Shown here piece after piece: positions 36,909 to 45,412 of a stretch of 64,000 nt of DNA. This stretch comes from Haloarcula limicola (GTDB lineage: Archaea > Halobacteriota > Halobacteria > Halobacteriales > Haloarculaceae): positions 992,001 to 1,056,000 of the forward strand of contig NZ_WRXM01000001.1 in assembly GCF_010119205.1 (NCBI RefSeq). The letters are read 5' to 3'. Positions within the stretch are counted from its first letter, which is position 1. Each line of letters starts with the position of its first letter. The notes under the pieces are model-generated. The model was not told where the DNA came from and searched no databases. It saw only the letters and a list, made by a program, of their open reading frames with translations. Both the position numbers and the translations under genes were made by a program.

Positions 36909-38813
36909 ATGAGCACGGTAGACAAGCAACTCGAAGACGTACGAGCAACGATCGACGAAGAGGTCCCGAACTACATCTCCATCTCCGAGGTCACCTACGA
37001 GGGACCGGAACTGGTAATCTACACGCGCGACCCGAAGGAGTTCGCCTCGGACGGCGACCTCGTCCGGCGACTGGCGTCGAAGCTCCGGAAGCGCATCACC
37101 GTCCGGCCCGACCCGGACGTTCTCACGACGCCCGACACGGCCGAGGAGCAGATCCGGGACATCGTCCCCGACGAGGCCGGCGTCACCGACATCCAGTTCC
37201 TGGCCGACACCGGCGAAGTCGTCATCAAGGCCGAGAAGCCCGGCCGCGTCATCGGTCGCGGCGGCGAGACGCTCCGGGAGATCACCAAGGCCGTTGGCTG
37301 GACGCCCGACGTGGTCCGCACGCCGCCCATCGAGTCGCCCACCGTAGCCAACGTCCGCAGTTTCCTCACGCAGGAACGCGACGACCGGCGGGACATCTTG
37401 GAGCGGGTCGGCCGGCAGATTCACCGCGAGCCGATGTCCAGCGACGAGTGGGTCCGCATCACCACGCTCGGCGGCTGCCGCGAGGTGGGCCGCGCCGCCT
37501 ACATCATCTCGACGGCCGACACGCGCATCCTCGTCGACTGCGGCGACAAGCCCGGCGAGCGGACGGAGAAGCCGTATCTGGACGTGCCCGAGGCCATCGG
37601 TTCCGGGGCGTCCTCGCTCGACGCCGTCGTCCTCACGCACGCCCACCCCGAACACGCGGCGCTGGTCCCGCTACTGTTCGACCACGGCTACGACGGGCCG
37701 GTGTACTGCACCGAACCGACGCGGGACTTACTCGGCCTGCTGACGCTGGATTACATCGGCCGGACCGACGAGAACGGCGGCAAGCGACCGTACGGCACCG
37801 ACATGGTCCGCGAAGCGGTCAAGCACTGCATCACGCTGGAGTACGGCGACGTGACCGACATCGCGCCGGACGTGAAGCTCACGCTCCACAGCGCCGGCCA
37901 CGTGCTCGGCTCCTCGGTGGTCCACTTCCACATCGGCGACGGCCTCTACAACGTCGCCTTCTCCGGGGACATCCACTACGACAGCACCCGCCTGTTCGAC
38001 GGCGCGGTCAACGAGTTCCCCCGCGTCGAGACGCTCGTCCTCGAATCGACCTACGGCGGTCGCAACGACTACCAGACCGACCAGGACGACTCCGAGAGAA
38101 AGCTCAAGCAGGTCGTTCAGAACGCCGCCGACCGGGAGGGGACCGTCCTCGTCCCGACTCACGCCGTCGGCCGCGCACAGGAGCTCATGGTCGTCCTCGA
38201 AGAGGCGATGCGCCGCGACGAGGTCCCCGAGATGCCGGTGTATCTCGACGGCATGATCTGGGAGTCCACGGCGGTCCACACCACCTACCCCGAGTACCTC
38301 CGCGACGAGGTGCAGGAGCGCATCCACGACGCCGACCGGAACCCGTTCCTCGCCGACCAGTTCACCCCCATCGACGGCGAGGACCGCGAGGAGATCGCCG
38401 ACCGCGACGAGGCCAGCGTCGTCCTCGCCGCGCCGGGGATGCTCACCCCCGGCCCGAGCCGGTCCTGGCTCGAACACCTCGCCGGCGACGCCGACTCGAC
38501 GCTCACGCTCGTCGACTATCAGGCGAAGAACACGCTCGGCAGGCGCATCCAAAACGGCCAGCGCAAGGTCCCCGTCGGCGGCGGCGACAGCGTCCCGCTG
38601 GAGATGAACGTCGAGACCATCGACGGCTTCTCCGGCCACGCCGACCGGCAGGGGCTTGAGAACTTCGTGAAGACGATGCACCCCCGTCCCGAGAAGGTCC
38701 TCTGTGTCCACGGCGACGAGTCCGCCACGCAGGACCTCTCCTCGTCGCTGTACCACGACTACAACCTGCGGACGTTCGCGCCGGAGAACTTAGAGACGTT
38801 CCGGTTCAAATAG
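36909..38813 (+). CDS. aCPSF1/FttA-like KH-beta-CASP protein with altered metal motif
   Basis: 634 residues. Two N-terminal KH-type domains (the second with VIGRGGETL) lead into a metallo-beta-lactamase core and beta-CASP insertion: DCGDKPGE, LHSAGHVLGSS, FSGDIHYDST, LESTYGGRNDYQ, GFSGHADRQGLE and CVHGDE. FttA of this family ends archaeal transcription by cutting nascent RNA. Here the metal motif HxHxDH reads HAHPEH (His244-His249), so the second-metal Asp is Glu248. The segments usually written AFAVGR and TSGM are THAVGR and APGM. It may be a diverged paralogue with weakened or RNA-binding-only function; the rest of the fold is intact. Confidence 0.85.
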   Translation: MSTVDKQLEDVRATIDEEVPNYISISEVTYEGPELVIYTRDPKEFASDGDLVRRLASKLRKRITVRPDPDVLTTPDTAEEQIRDIVPDEAGVTDIQFLADTGEVVIKAEKPGRVIGRGGETLREITKAVGWTPDVVRTPPIESPTVANVRSFLTQERDDRRDILERVGRQIHREPMSSDEWVRITTLGGCREVGRAAYIISTADTRILVDCGDKPGERTEKPYLDVPEAIGSGASSLDAVVLTHAHPEHAALVPLLFDHGYDGPVYCTEPTRDLLGLLTLDYIGRTDENGGKRPYGTDMVREAVKHCITLEYGDVTDIAPDVKLTLHSAGHVLGSSVVHFHIGDGLYNVAFSGDIHYDSTRLFDGAVNEFPRVETLVLESTYGGRNDYQTDQDDSERKLKQVVQNAADREGTVLVPTHAVGRAQELMVVLEEAMRRDEVPEMPVYLDGMIWESTAVHTTYPEYLRDEVQERIHDADRNPFLADQFTPIDGEDREEIADRDEASVVLAAPGMLTPGPSRSWLEHLAGDADSTLTLVDYQAKNTLGRRIQNGQRKVPVGGGDSVPLEMNVETIDGFSGHADRQGLENFVKTMHPRPEKVLCVHGDESATQDLSSSLYHDYNLRTFAPENLETFRFK

Positions 38814-38817
38814 TACC

Positions 38818-38880
38818 TTTTTGCTTCGGGGGGTGTCCTCGGCCGCTTTGCGGCCTGTGGGCACCCCCCACTCGCAAAAA
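38818..38880 (+). terminator. Long imperfect hairpin after the beta-CASP gene
   Basis: Outer arms TTTTTGC (38818-38824) and GCAAAAA (38874-38880), middle arms GGGGGGTG (38828-38835) and CACCCCCC (38862-38869), and an inner hairpin GGCCGC-TTT-GCGGCC (38841-38855) are nested. It begins 4 bases after the stop codon, and the T5 run could act as an archaeal terminator. Confidence 0.6.
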
Positions 38881-38895
38881 TCTACGCTAAAAAGG

Positions 38896-38925
38896 CCGGA
38901 AGACGCGCCGAAGGCGCGTTTCCGG
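38896..38925. repeat. 13-bp hairpin with GAA loop
   Basis: CCGGAA plus ACGCGCC pair with GGCGCGT plus TTCCGG around a GAA loop (38910-38912), with one bulged G at 38902. Confidence 0.7.
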
Positions 38926-38952
38926 GGTCTGCCGGAGCGTAGCGACGGCAGG

Positions 38953-38978
38953 CTCGTCAGCGCTCTGCTCTGACGGCG
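38953..38978. repeat. Copy 1 of the CTCRTCAG...CTGAYGGCG hairpin family
   Basis: Starts CTCGTCAG and ends CTGACGGCG; the arms CGTCAG/CTGACG are inverted. Related copies lie at 39056-39081 and 53271-53295. Confidence 0.6.
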
Positions 38979-39055
38979 AACCGGCGGCTTCGCCGCCGGA
39001 TGCTCTTCCGTCTCCGCCTGCCCTTCCCCGTCTTCGTGAGCGGAGCGAACGAAGG

Positions 39056-39081
39056 CTCGTCAGAACGAAGTTCTGACGGCG
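39056..39081. repeat. Copy 2 of the CTCRTCAG...CTGAYGGCG hairpin family
   Basis: Arms CGTCAGAAC (39058-39066) and GTTCTGACG (39070-39078) are perfect around a GAA loop, flanked by CT on the left and GCG on the right as in the other copies. Confidence 0.7.
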
Positions 39082-39187
39082 TTCGCCAGCAATTAAACCA
39101 CTGGCGAGGCCGACAGCAGCGCTCCGTGCGGTGTGGGAACGCACGCCGCACGGAACGCTTTTTCCGGAGCGGTGCGGTAGAGAGGCT

Positions 39188-39610
39188 GTGAGTCAGCCCT
39201 CCAGAACGGTCCCGCTCGGCACGCGACAGTTGCTCGGCTTCGCGACGCTCGTCGCCGCCGTCGCGACCGCGGGGAGCCTCTACTTCTCGCTGGGCGTCGG
39301 CCTGACGCCGTGTCGGCTCTGCTGGTATCAGCGAATCTTGATGTACCCGCTCGTGGTGGTGCTCGGCGTCGCCGCGTTCGAGCGCCGGGCCGAGGTCGCG
39401 CGGACGGTCCTCCCGCTCGCCGTCCTCGGCGGGAGCATCTCCGCCTATCACTCCTGGCTCCAGGTGAGCCAGTCCTCCTGCGGACTGGGCGCGGTGAGTT
39501 GCTCGGCGGTGGTGTACCGCGTCGTCGGCTTCTCCATCCCGAACCTCGCGCTGATGGCCTTCTCGCTCGTCGTCGCGTCCGTCGGCCTCGCGTGGTGGCA
39601 GCGGGGATGA
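39188..39610 (+). CDS. dsbB: DsbB-family disulfide bond formation protein
   Basis: 140 residues from a GTG at 39188. Four membrane helices are visible. The first cysteine pair is in LTPCRLCWYQR (CxxC) and the second in QSSCGLGAVSCSAVVYRVVGFSIPNLALM, the DsbB pattern. DsbB reoxidises a thiol-disulfide oxidase outside the membrane and passes electrons to quinone. No DsbA-like gene is adjacent, but cysteine-bearing exported lipoproteins lie a few kb upstream. An earlier in-frame ATG (39131) falls inside the hairpin array and is unlikely. Confidence 0.9.
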   Translation: MSQPSRTVPLGTRQLLGFATLVAAVATAGSLYFSLGVGLTPCRLCWYQRILMYPLVVVLGVAAFERRAEVARTVLPLAVLGGSISAYHSWLQVSQSSCGLGAVSCSAVVYRVVGFSIPNLALMAFSLVVASVGLAWWQRG

Positions 39611-39667
39611 ATCTCGCGGCTTGCCGGGCGCATCAGCGTTTTAGCCGTCCGCTACATTGGCCCGTGC

Positions 39668-40699
39668 ATGGAGTACACACGACTCGGGTCGACCGGGACG
39701 AAGGTCTCTGAGCTCTGCTTCGGAACGTGGCGCTTCGGTCGGGAGACCGGCGGCGTCGTCGAGACGGAGCGAGAGGAGGCCCACGAGCTGCTCGACGCGG
39801 CGTGGGAGCGCGGCGTCAACTTCATCGACACCGCGAACGTCTACGGCTCGCCCCACGGGACGAGCGAGGAGTTCATCGGCGAGTGGCTGGAGGACCACGA
39901 CCGCTCGGACTTCGTCCTCGCGTCGAAGGTCTACTTCCCCTTCGACGGCTGGGGCGAACCCGGTCCGAACGACTCGGGACTGGGCCGCAAGCACATCCGA
40001 AATCAGATCGAGGGGACGCTGGACCGCCTCGGCACGGACTATCTCGACCTCTACTACATCCACCGCTGGGACGAGGAAGCGGACGTCGAGGAGACGCTCT
40101 CGACGCTCGATACCCTCGTCAGGAAGGGGAAGGTCAACCACCTCGGCGCGTCGACGATGGCCGCCTGGCAGCTGACGAAGGCGCTCTGGAAGTCCGACGT
40201 CGAGGACTTCGAGCGCTTCGAGGTCACGCAACCGCTGTTCCACGCGGGCTACCGCGACGACGTGAAGGACTACCTCGACGTCTGTGCCGACCAGGAGATG
40301 GCCGTCTGTCCCTACTCGCCGCTCGCCGGCGGCTTCCTCACTGGGAAGTACGAGCGCACGGACGACGACGACCCGACGGCCTTCGAGGGGCCGGAGGGCT
40401 CGCGCGGCTCGCTCGACGATCGCTTCGACGAGTACTACCTCTCCGAGCGCGGCTGGCACGTCTTAGACGAGGTCCGCGCCGTCGCCGACGAGCTGGACGC
40501 GACGCCCGCGCAGGTCGCGCTCCGCTGGCTCATCGAGCAGCCCGACTTCACCTGCGTCCCCATCGTCGGCGCGCGCACCGTCGATCAACTGGAGGAGAAC
40601 GTCGGCGCGACGGACGTCTCGCTCTCCGACGACCAGTTCAACCGCATCGTCTCGGCCCGCTACGCCGAGGACGGCGAGCGCTGGGGCCACCGCCGCTGA
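39668..40699 (+). CDS. Aldo/keto reductase
   Basis: 343 residues, a TIM barrel of the Kv-beta-like branch. The catalytic tetrad is visible: Asp and Tyr in FIDTANVYGS, Lys in LASKVYF and His in YYIHRWDE. LRWLIEQPDFTCVPIVGARTVDQLEENVGA is the NADPH-binding end. A Trp/Gly-rich segment DGWGEPGPNDSG follows the Lys. It reduces carbonyl compounds with NADPH; the physiological substrate is unknown. It converges on nth with 32 bases between stops. Confidence 0.9.
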   Translation: MEYTRLGSTGTKVSELCFGTWRFGRETGGVVETEREEAHELLDAAWERGVNFIDTANVYGSPHGTSEEFIGEWLEDHDRSDFVLASKVYFPFDGWGEPGPNDSGLGRKHIRNQIEGTLDRLGTDYLDLYYIHRWDEEADVEETLSTLDTLVRKGKVNHLGASTMAAWQLTKALWKSDVEDFERFEVTQPLFHAGYRDDVKDYLDVCADQEMAVCPYSPLAGGFLTGKYERTDDDDPTAFEGPEGSRGSLDDRFDEYYLSERGWHVLDEVRAVADELDATPAQVALRWLIEQPDFTCVPIVGARTVDQLEENVGATDVSLSDDQFNRIVSARYAEDGERWGHRR

Positions 40700-40731
40700 G
40701 TTCGGGTTCCCGTCCGCTCCCCCTCGCGGAC

Positions 40732-41553
40732 TCAGTCCATCGCTTCGGCCGGGTCGACGACCTCGCCGCTCTCGGGGTAAACGCCGACCTGATCGCAGAC
40801 GTCCGCCAGCGGGCAGGCGTCGGGGTCGTCTAAGCACGCCGGCTTGCGCGCCGTGCAGTACTCCCGACCGAACTGGATCATCGCCGTGTGGCCGAAGCCG
40901 CACTTCTCGGCCGGCACCGCCTCCTCGAGCGCTGCGCGGACATCCTCGTGGTCCGCGTCGGCGGGCGCGAGGCCCATCCGCCGGGCGATGCGGTGGACGT
41001 GCGTATCGACGGGAAAGACGCCGCCGCGCCCGCCGGCGAAGAGGAGGACGCAGTCGGCGGTCTTCGGCCCGACGCCGTTCATCTCCAGCAGCCGGTCCCG
41101 GACCTCGCTCGGGTCGCCCCCTCTGACGAACTCGTCGAAGCCGGCCGCGCCGCCGAACTCGTCTCGGATCTCGTCGGCCAGCGCGATCATGCGCTCGGAC
41201 TTCTGGTTGTAGAGCCCGGCCGAGGAGATGGTCTCGGCGAGTTCCCGCTGATCCGCTTCGGCGAGTGCGTCCGCTAAGTCGCCCGTGTTCGCCGGTCCGT
41301 CGCCACCGTACCGCTCCATCAGCGCGTCGTGAGCGGGTTGGCTCGCCACGTCGGAGGTGTTCTGGCTGAGGATCGTGCGGACCAGACACTCGAAGGCGTC
41401 GCGGCCGCCGTAGGTCTTTGTCCAATACAGTTCGCCGAGGCGGTCGACGACGGCTTCGGCCCGTGTGCCGGCCGTCTCCGGGTCGAAGGTCGCCTCCCGG
41501 CCGCCGCCCGCCGCGCCCCCGCTGATATTCTGTTCGGGTTCCCGATCGGCCAT
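40732..41553 (-). CDS. nth: Endonuclease III (DNA glycosylase/AP lyase)
   Basis: 273 residues. The helix-hairpin-helix MNGVGPKTADCVLLFAGG contains the catalytic Lys, and FPVDTHVHRIARRMG the catalytic Asp. The C-terminal 4Fe-4S ligands are in EYCTARKPACLDDPDACPLADVC with spacing Cx6Cx6Cx5C; the middle spacer is longer than the classical Cx2C. The enzyme removes oxidised pyrimidines and nicks the abasic site. An acidic N-terminal extension of about 30 residues is typical for halophiles. It is divergent from the NmrA-like gene. Confidence 0.93.
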   Translation of the reverse strand: MADREPEQNISGGAAGGGREATFDPETAGTRAEAVVDRLGELYWTKTYGGRDAFECLVRTILSQNTSDVASQPAHDALMERYGGDGPANTGDLADALAEADQRELAETISSAGLYNQKSERMIALADEIRDEFGGAAGFDEFVRGGDPSEVRDRLLEMNGVGPKTADCVLLFAGGRGGVFPVDTHVHRIARRMGLAPADADHEDVRAALEEAVPAEKCGFGHTAMIQFGREYCTARKPACLDDPDACPLADVCDQVGVYPESGEVVDPAEAMD

Positions 41554-41612
41554 ACTCGGACGACGGGCGCAAGCGGCAAAACCCCTTCACCCGGGGCGCG
41601 TAACGAGGGCGT

Positions 41613-42464
41613 ATGACGCGAACGATTCTCGTGACCGGCGCGACCGGTACCGTCGGGTCGGCGCTCCGCGACGAACTGGCCGAGCGAGACGCCGTCGTCC
41701 GCGCGGCGACGAGGAGTCCACCGGGCGACGGTTCCGCAGACGAGTGGGTCGCCTTCGACTTCGGGAAACCCGAGACGTGGGGGGCCGCGCTGGAGGGGGT
41801 TGACGCCGTCTTCCTGCTTCGGCCGCCGGAGATGTCACAGGTCGGGCGGGCCCGGGAGTTCGTCGACGCGGCGGCTCGCGTCGACGCCGAACACTGCGTC
41901 GTCCTCTCGGTGCTCGGAGCTGACCGGAACCCGCTGTTGCCACACCGCCGGATCGAACGGCACGTCGAGTCGTCGGGGCTGTCCTACACGCATCTCCGAC
42001 CCTCGTTCTTCACGCAGAACCTCCTCGAGGTCCACGGCGACGCGTTCGCGCGCGGCGAGATCCCGGTGCCGGCCGGCGACGGCGAGACGAGTTTCGTCGA
42101 CGCCCGCGACGTGGGAGCCGTCGCCGCCGTCGCTCTCACCGAGTCGGGTCACGAGAACGCGGCGTACGATCTAACTGGGCCGGACGCGCTCACGTACGAC
42201 GAGGTCGCCGCTATCGCCGAAGACGTGCTGGGTCACCCGGTCGAATACACTGACCCATCGCTCCCGTCGTTCGTCCTCCGAGAGGTGCGACGCGGCCGAC
42301 CGCTCGCGTTCGCGCTCGTCATGTCGGGGATCTACACCACGGCGCGCCTCGGCCTCGCCGGTCGAGTGACGGACGACGTCTACCGAGTCCTCGGCCAAGA
42401 ACCGCGGAGCGTCCGGGCGTTCTTCGAGGACTACGCGGCGGCGTTTCGCGAGAAGACGCGGTAA
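41613..42464 (+). CDS. NmrA/SDR-a5-like NAD(P)-binding protein
   Basis: 283 residues. VTGATGTVGSALRDEL is the Rossmann dinucleotide motif, and VDAVFLLRPPEMSQVGRAREFVDAA with LRPSFFTQNLLEVHGDAF marks the atypical SDR (NmrA/azoreductase-like) family, which lacks the YxxxK pair. FVDARDVGAVAAVAL is the usual motif near the C-terminal part. These proteins act as redox sensors or quinone/isoflavone-type reductases. The gene stands alone. Confidence 0.82.
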   Translation: MTRTILVTGATGTVGSALRDELAERDAVVRAATRSPPGDGSADEWVAFDFGKPETWGAALEGVDAVFLLRPPEMSQVGRAREFVDAAARVDAEHCVVLSVLGADRNPLLPHRRIERHVESSGLSYTHLRPSFFTQNLLEVHGDAFARGEIPVPAGDGETSFVDARDVGAVAAVALTESGHENAAYDLTGPDALTYDEVAAIAEDVLGHPVEYTDPSLPSFVLREVRRGRPLAFALVMSGIYTTARLGLAGRVTDDVYRVLGQEPRSVRAFFEDYAAAFREKTR

Positions 42465-42476
42465 AGCAGAAACAGT

Positions 42477-42902
42477 TCAGGCGGGATCGACAGACAGAGT
42501 CAGCGTCAGGTCCGCGCCGTCGGCCAGCGCGGCAATGAGGTCGCGGTCCACGTCGCCCGCCGCCGCGTCCGCGTGGACCATCACCGTCCGGTCGTCGACG
42601 TAGTCGCTCGTCCGCAGGACGTGGCTCCGCTCGTCCTCGAAGGTCAGCTCGGGGTGGCCCGACCCCGTGACAGTGACGCTGTGGCCGTCGGCTTCCAGGG
42701 TGGCCGTGATCGCCGCGTCTCCGTCCTGGCACGCCGAGACGAACGCCTCGTCGAAGTCGGCGGGGACGGTGTCGGCCTCGATACCGAGGATGCAATCGCC
42801 AGCGGGCGTGAGGAAGTCGTCGCTGGTCACTTCGAGCGTGCTCGCGTGCTCGGCGGAGACGTGTTCGTGGCCCTGCGCGCGGACGACGACTTCGTGGGGC
42901 AT
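42477..42902 (-). CDS. DUF371 family protein
   Basis: 141 residues matching the archaeal DUF371 pattern: MPHEVVVRAQGHEHVSAEHASTLEVT, then DDFLTPAGDCILGIEAD, and GSGHPELTFEDERSHVLRTSDYVDDRTVMVHADAAA. No function is established for the family. The gene follows the 57-residue cysteine protein on the same strand after 26 bases, so the two are likely cotranscribed. It is convergent with the NmrA-like gene (12-base gap). Confidence 0.85.
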   Translation of the reverse strand: MPHEVVVRAQGHEHVSAEHASTLEVTSDDFLTPAGDCILGIEADTVPADFDEAFVSACQDGDAAITATLEADGHSVTVTGSGHPELTFEDERSHVLRTSDYVDDRTVMVHADAAAGDVDRDLIAALADGADLTLTLSVDPA

Positions 42903-42928
42903 GCGCCTCGGTAGCCCGCCGCCGCACT

Positions 42929-43102
42929 TCAGTGAGACGAATCCGGGCGGACGACGGTGACCGTCACCGCACCGCACGCGCATTCGTGGGCCTCGCGGCG
43001 GCCCGCTGGCGTCTCGAAGACGAGCGCGGGGTCGCCGAGCGGCCAGTCGCAGTCCGTGGCGTCACAGGTCGGCGTGGTCGCCTCGTCCAGTTCGCTGAAC
43101 AT
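42929..43102 (-). CDS. 57-residue zinc-ribbon-like small protein
   Basis: A short ORF from ATG 43102 to TGA 42929-42931. The four cysteines lie in TPTCDATDCDW and HECACGAVTV, an arrangement expected for a single zinc site like those of the many haloarchaeal small zinc-finger proteins. It starts MFSELDEATTP and ends PDSSH. It lies directly upstream of DUF371 on the same strand. The function is unknown; Cys spacing, codon usage and position argue that it is real. Confidence 0.7.
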   Translation of the reverse strand: MFSELDEATTPTCDATDCDWPLGDPALVFETPAGRREAHECACGAVTVTVVRPDSSH

Positions 43103-43291
43103 GATAGATAAGAGGAACCGAAGCCACCTTAACCTGAGCCGTCCCCGGAGTGAAAGTGAAAGTAACGGACGGCAGCGTGGTATACGAGCGGAACCGCCGA
43201 TTTCGCCGCGGCGGCCGCGAACGCTGTCGTTTTACCGTCAGGAACGGCGAGCGGAGAAAAGGATATCCCTCCGGGGGACGGGCGATTCGGT

Positions 43292-45166
43292 ATGTCGCTG
43301 GAGTGGCGCGGCGCGGCGGTAGCGCCGACCGACGGGATGCCGGAACCGGACGAGTGGGACGCAGTGACGGTGCCGGGCCGACCGTCACGGTTCGCCGGGG
43401 CCGACGCCGTGGCCTACGAGACTTCCTTCTCGGACCCGCGCGAGGGCGACGACGTCCACGCGGTCTTGGAGCTGCGCGGGACGTACGCTCACACGCGCGT
43501 CTGGTGTAACGGCGAGCGATTGGCCGAGCACGACGCCTACCTCGCGCCGCTTCGCGTCCAGTTACCGGAGGCCGACGAGTACCGGATCGTCGTCGAGTGC
43601 CGCGCCCCCGAAGACCACTTCGGCGGCCTCCACGGGACCGCGATACTCCCCGAAGAGCGGTGCGTCCCGGGCGTCTGGTGGGCGGCCGACCTGCAGACCC
43701 ATCCCGACCCGTACGTGAGCGCGGTGCGGGCGCGGCCGCGAGTCGCGGTCGCGGACGGGAGCGTCGACAGCGCCGCCGTCGACGTCACCGCGGACGTCGT
43801 CACGAACGAGGCGATCGACGACCGGCTCACGCTCTCGTTTCGCCCCGAGGGGAACGCTCGCGGCGGCGGTGCGATGGACCGGACGCGCGTCGCCGCCGAG
43901 CCGGGAGCGACGACGGTCCAGTACACCGTCGACGTGCGCGACCCGGCGCTGTGGTGGCCCCACGACCGGGGCGCACAGCCGCGGTACACCGTTCGGACGA
44001 AACTCGACGGCGCGACCGCGAGCGTGACGACTGGCCTCCGTTCGGTCTCCTACGGCGACGAACTCCGCGTCAACGGCGAACGCCTGCCGGCCAGAGGCGT
44101 CGCGCTGCTCGACCCGACGCCCGAGGACGTCAGACGGGCGGCCGCGGCCAACGCGAACCTCGTCCGCGTTCGCGCGCAGGGCGTGCCCCCGGCGGTCGCC
44201 GACGCGTGCGACGAACACGGCGTCCTCCTCTGGGCCGACCTGCCGCTCTCCGGTCCCGGCGAGTTCGACGCCGACCGCGGGCGAGCGCTGGCGGACCACC
44301 TCGTTCGGAGCAACGGCCATCACCCGAGTCTCGCCGCCGTCGGCGTCCACGACGAACCGGTCGAGCCGTACGCCGACGGCCTCGGCTCCGGGTTGCTGGA
44401 CCGCCTGCGCTTTCGCTTCCGCGCGTGGCGGGCGAGCTACGACGACGCGGCCGCCCGGACCGTCGCCGACGCCGTCGACGGCGTGCCGACCTTCCCCGTG
44501 ATGGGGCCGCCCGGCATCGACCCGGACGCGGTCACGCTGTACCCCGGCTGGCAGTACGGCGCAGCGGCCGACTGCGCGTGGCTCTGTGACCACTACGGCG
44601 TCGGGAGCGTCGTCGCCGGGTTCGGGGCGGGCTCGCTGGGGACCGACGGAAGCGCCGAGGACAGAGACGCCGTCCCCGCGGCGTTCGACCACACCGTCCA
44701 CGACGACGCCCACCTCGGCGGGGACGCGGCGACTTCGCAGGCCACGCAGGCGCGCGTCGTGCAAGCGGTGGCCGAACAGCTCCGCCGGCGCGGGAGCGAC
44801 GTGACGATTCTGGATAGCCTCAGAGACGCCGCCGACGCCGGCATGGGCGTGCTTCGGTCGAACGGGAGCGAGAAGCCCGCCTACGGGACGCTGACCGACA
44901 GCTACCAGCCGACGCAGGCCGTCCTGACCGATCCGACGCCGGGCGAGAGCGACGTCTGCGTGGTCCACGACCGGCCGACGGAGACGGCGATCACCGTCGA
45001 GTGGGACCACAACGGCGAGCGGACACAGGAGGAACAGACCATCGAAGCGTTCGGCCGCGTCACCGTCGGGTCGGTGACGCTCGCCGAGGGCGACGAACTC
45101 ACGCTGGCCGTCGCCGTCGGCGAGAACGTGGTGAAAAACGAGTACGCCATCGGCCACAATATTTAA
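43292..45166 (+). CDS. GH2-like protein lacking the catalytic nucleophile
   Basis: 624 residues with glycoside hydrolase family 2 order: a jelly-roll sugar-binding domain (about 1-150; LRGTYAHTRVWCNGERLAEHDAYLAPL), an Ig-like domain (to about 255, with WWPHDRGAQPRYTV), a TIM-barrel-like domain and a C-terminal beta domain. The acid/base region near residue 353 reads VGVHDEPVE instead of the usual NE pair, and the segment that normally reads SEFGA reads VVAGFGAGSLG near residue 441, so the nucleophile Glu is Gly. No signal peptide is present. It is probably a cytoplasmic carbohydrate-binding or non-hydrolytic protein. Confidence 0.75.
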   Translation: MSLEWRGAAVAPTDGMPEPDEWDAVTVPGRPSRFAGADAVAYETSFSDPREGDDVHAVLELRGTYAHTRVWCNGERLAEHDAYLAPLRVQLPEADEYRIVVECRAPEDHFGGLHGTAILPEERCVPGVWWAADLQTHPDPYVSAVRARPRVAVADGSVDSAAVDVTADVVTNEAIDDRLTLSFRPEGNARGGGAMDRTRVAAEPGATTVQYTVDVRDPALWWPHDRGAQPRYTVRTKLDGATASVTTGLRSVSYGDELRVNGERLPARGVALLDPTPEDVRRAAAANANLVRVRAQGVPPAVADACDEHGVLLWADLPLSGPGEFDADRGRALADHLVRSNGHHPSLAAVGVHDEPVEPYADGLGSGLLDRLRFRFRAWRASYDDAAARTVADAVDGVPTFPVMGPPGIDPDAVTLYPGWQYGAAADCAWLCDHYGVGSVVAGFGAGSLGTDGSAEDRDAVPAAFDHTVHDDAHLGGDAATSQATQARVVQAVAEQLRRRGSDVTILDSLRDAADAGMGVLRSNGSEKPAYGTLTDSYQPTQAVLTDPTPGESDVCVVHDRPTETAITVEWDHNGERTQEEQTIEAFGRVTVGSVTLAEGDELTLAVAVGENVVKNEYAIGHNI

Positions 45167-45412
45167 GCTATCTCAGAAGCGTGTTAATCCTTCACTCGCC
45201 CGTAGACGGGTGTGTGAGGGGTCGCCACGGTATTCGGTGCACCGGAATATTTAAACAATATCCCCCGGTACTAGCGGGTACCAGAACGCTCACGCGTTCA
45301 GGCAGTATCGCGTCGTGCCCAACATGAGAGGGAACCCTTGTTATTGGTGCCAGCCCCTCAACAGCGACGGGCCTGTCTGTGCGAGAGCGGTGATGGCATA
45401 GAGGTTTCAACA
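45167..45412. other. Intergenic region: hairpin, palindrome and distant TATA
   Basis: A hairpin at 45192-45217 (core CCCG-TAGA-CGGG, extended with one mismatch and one wobble) may end the GH2-like transcript. Further on are the palindrome CGGTGCACCG (45235-45244), an AT box ATATTTAAAC (45247-45256), and GGTAC/GTACC arms (45267-45271 and 45278-45282). If the AT box is the promoter of the coiled-coil gene, its mRNA has a leader of about 130 bases, unusual for a haloarchaeon. Confidence 0.5.

Larger units (their letters stand above)
38814..39187. repeat. Hairpin array (at least seven inverted repeats)
   Basis: No protein gene is supported in these 374 bases. Hairpins follow each other closely: 38818-38880, 38896-38925, 38929-38951, 38955-38975, 38981-38999, 39058-39078 (with arms GCGAAC/GTTCGC outside it at 39045-39086), 39084-39106 and 39124-39153. 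Several have 3-base GAA or TTC loops. The array lies between the beta-CASP gene and dsbB. It could be REP-like DNA, 3' processing sites or an unannotated structured RNA. Confidence 0.75.

Noticed and set aside
38814-39187. CRISPR array
   Set aside because: The repeats are self-complementary hairpins of different sequence and irregular spacing, not identical direct repeats with uniform spacers.
39131-39187. An earlier DsbB start
   Set aside because: It would read through the last hairpin of the array and add a basic stretch not typical of DsbB.
45338-45412. An upstream start for the coiled-coil protein
   Set aside because: The extra residues have no coiled-coil pattern and the ATG at 45413 begins the conserved-looking protein.
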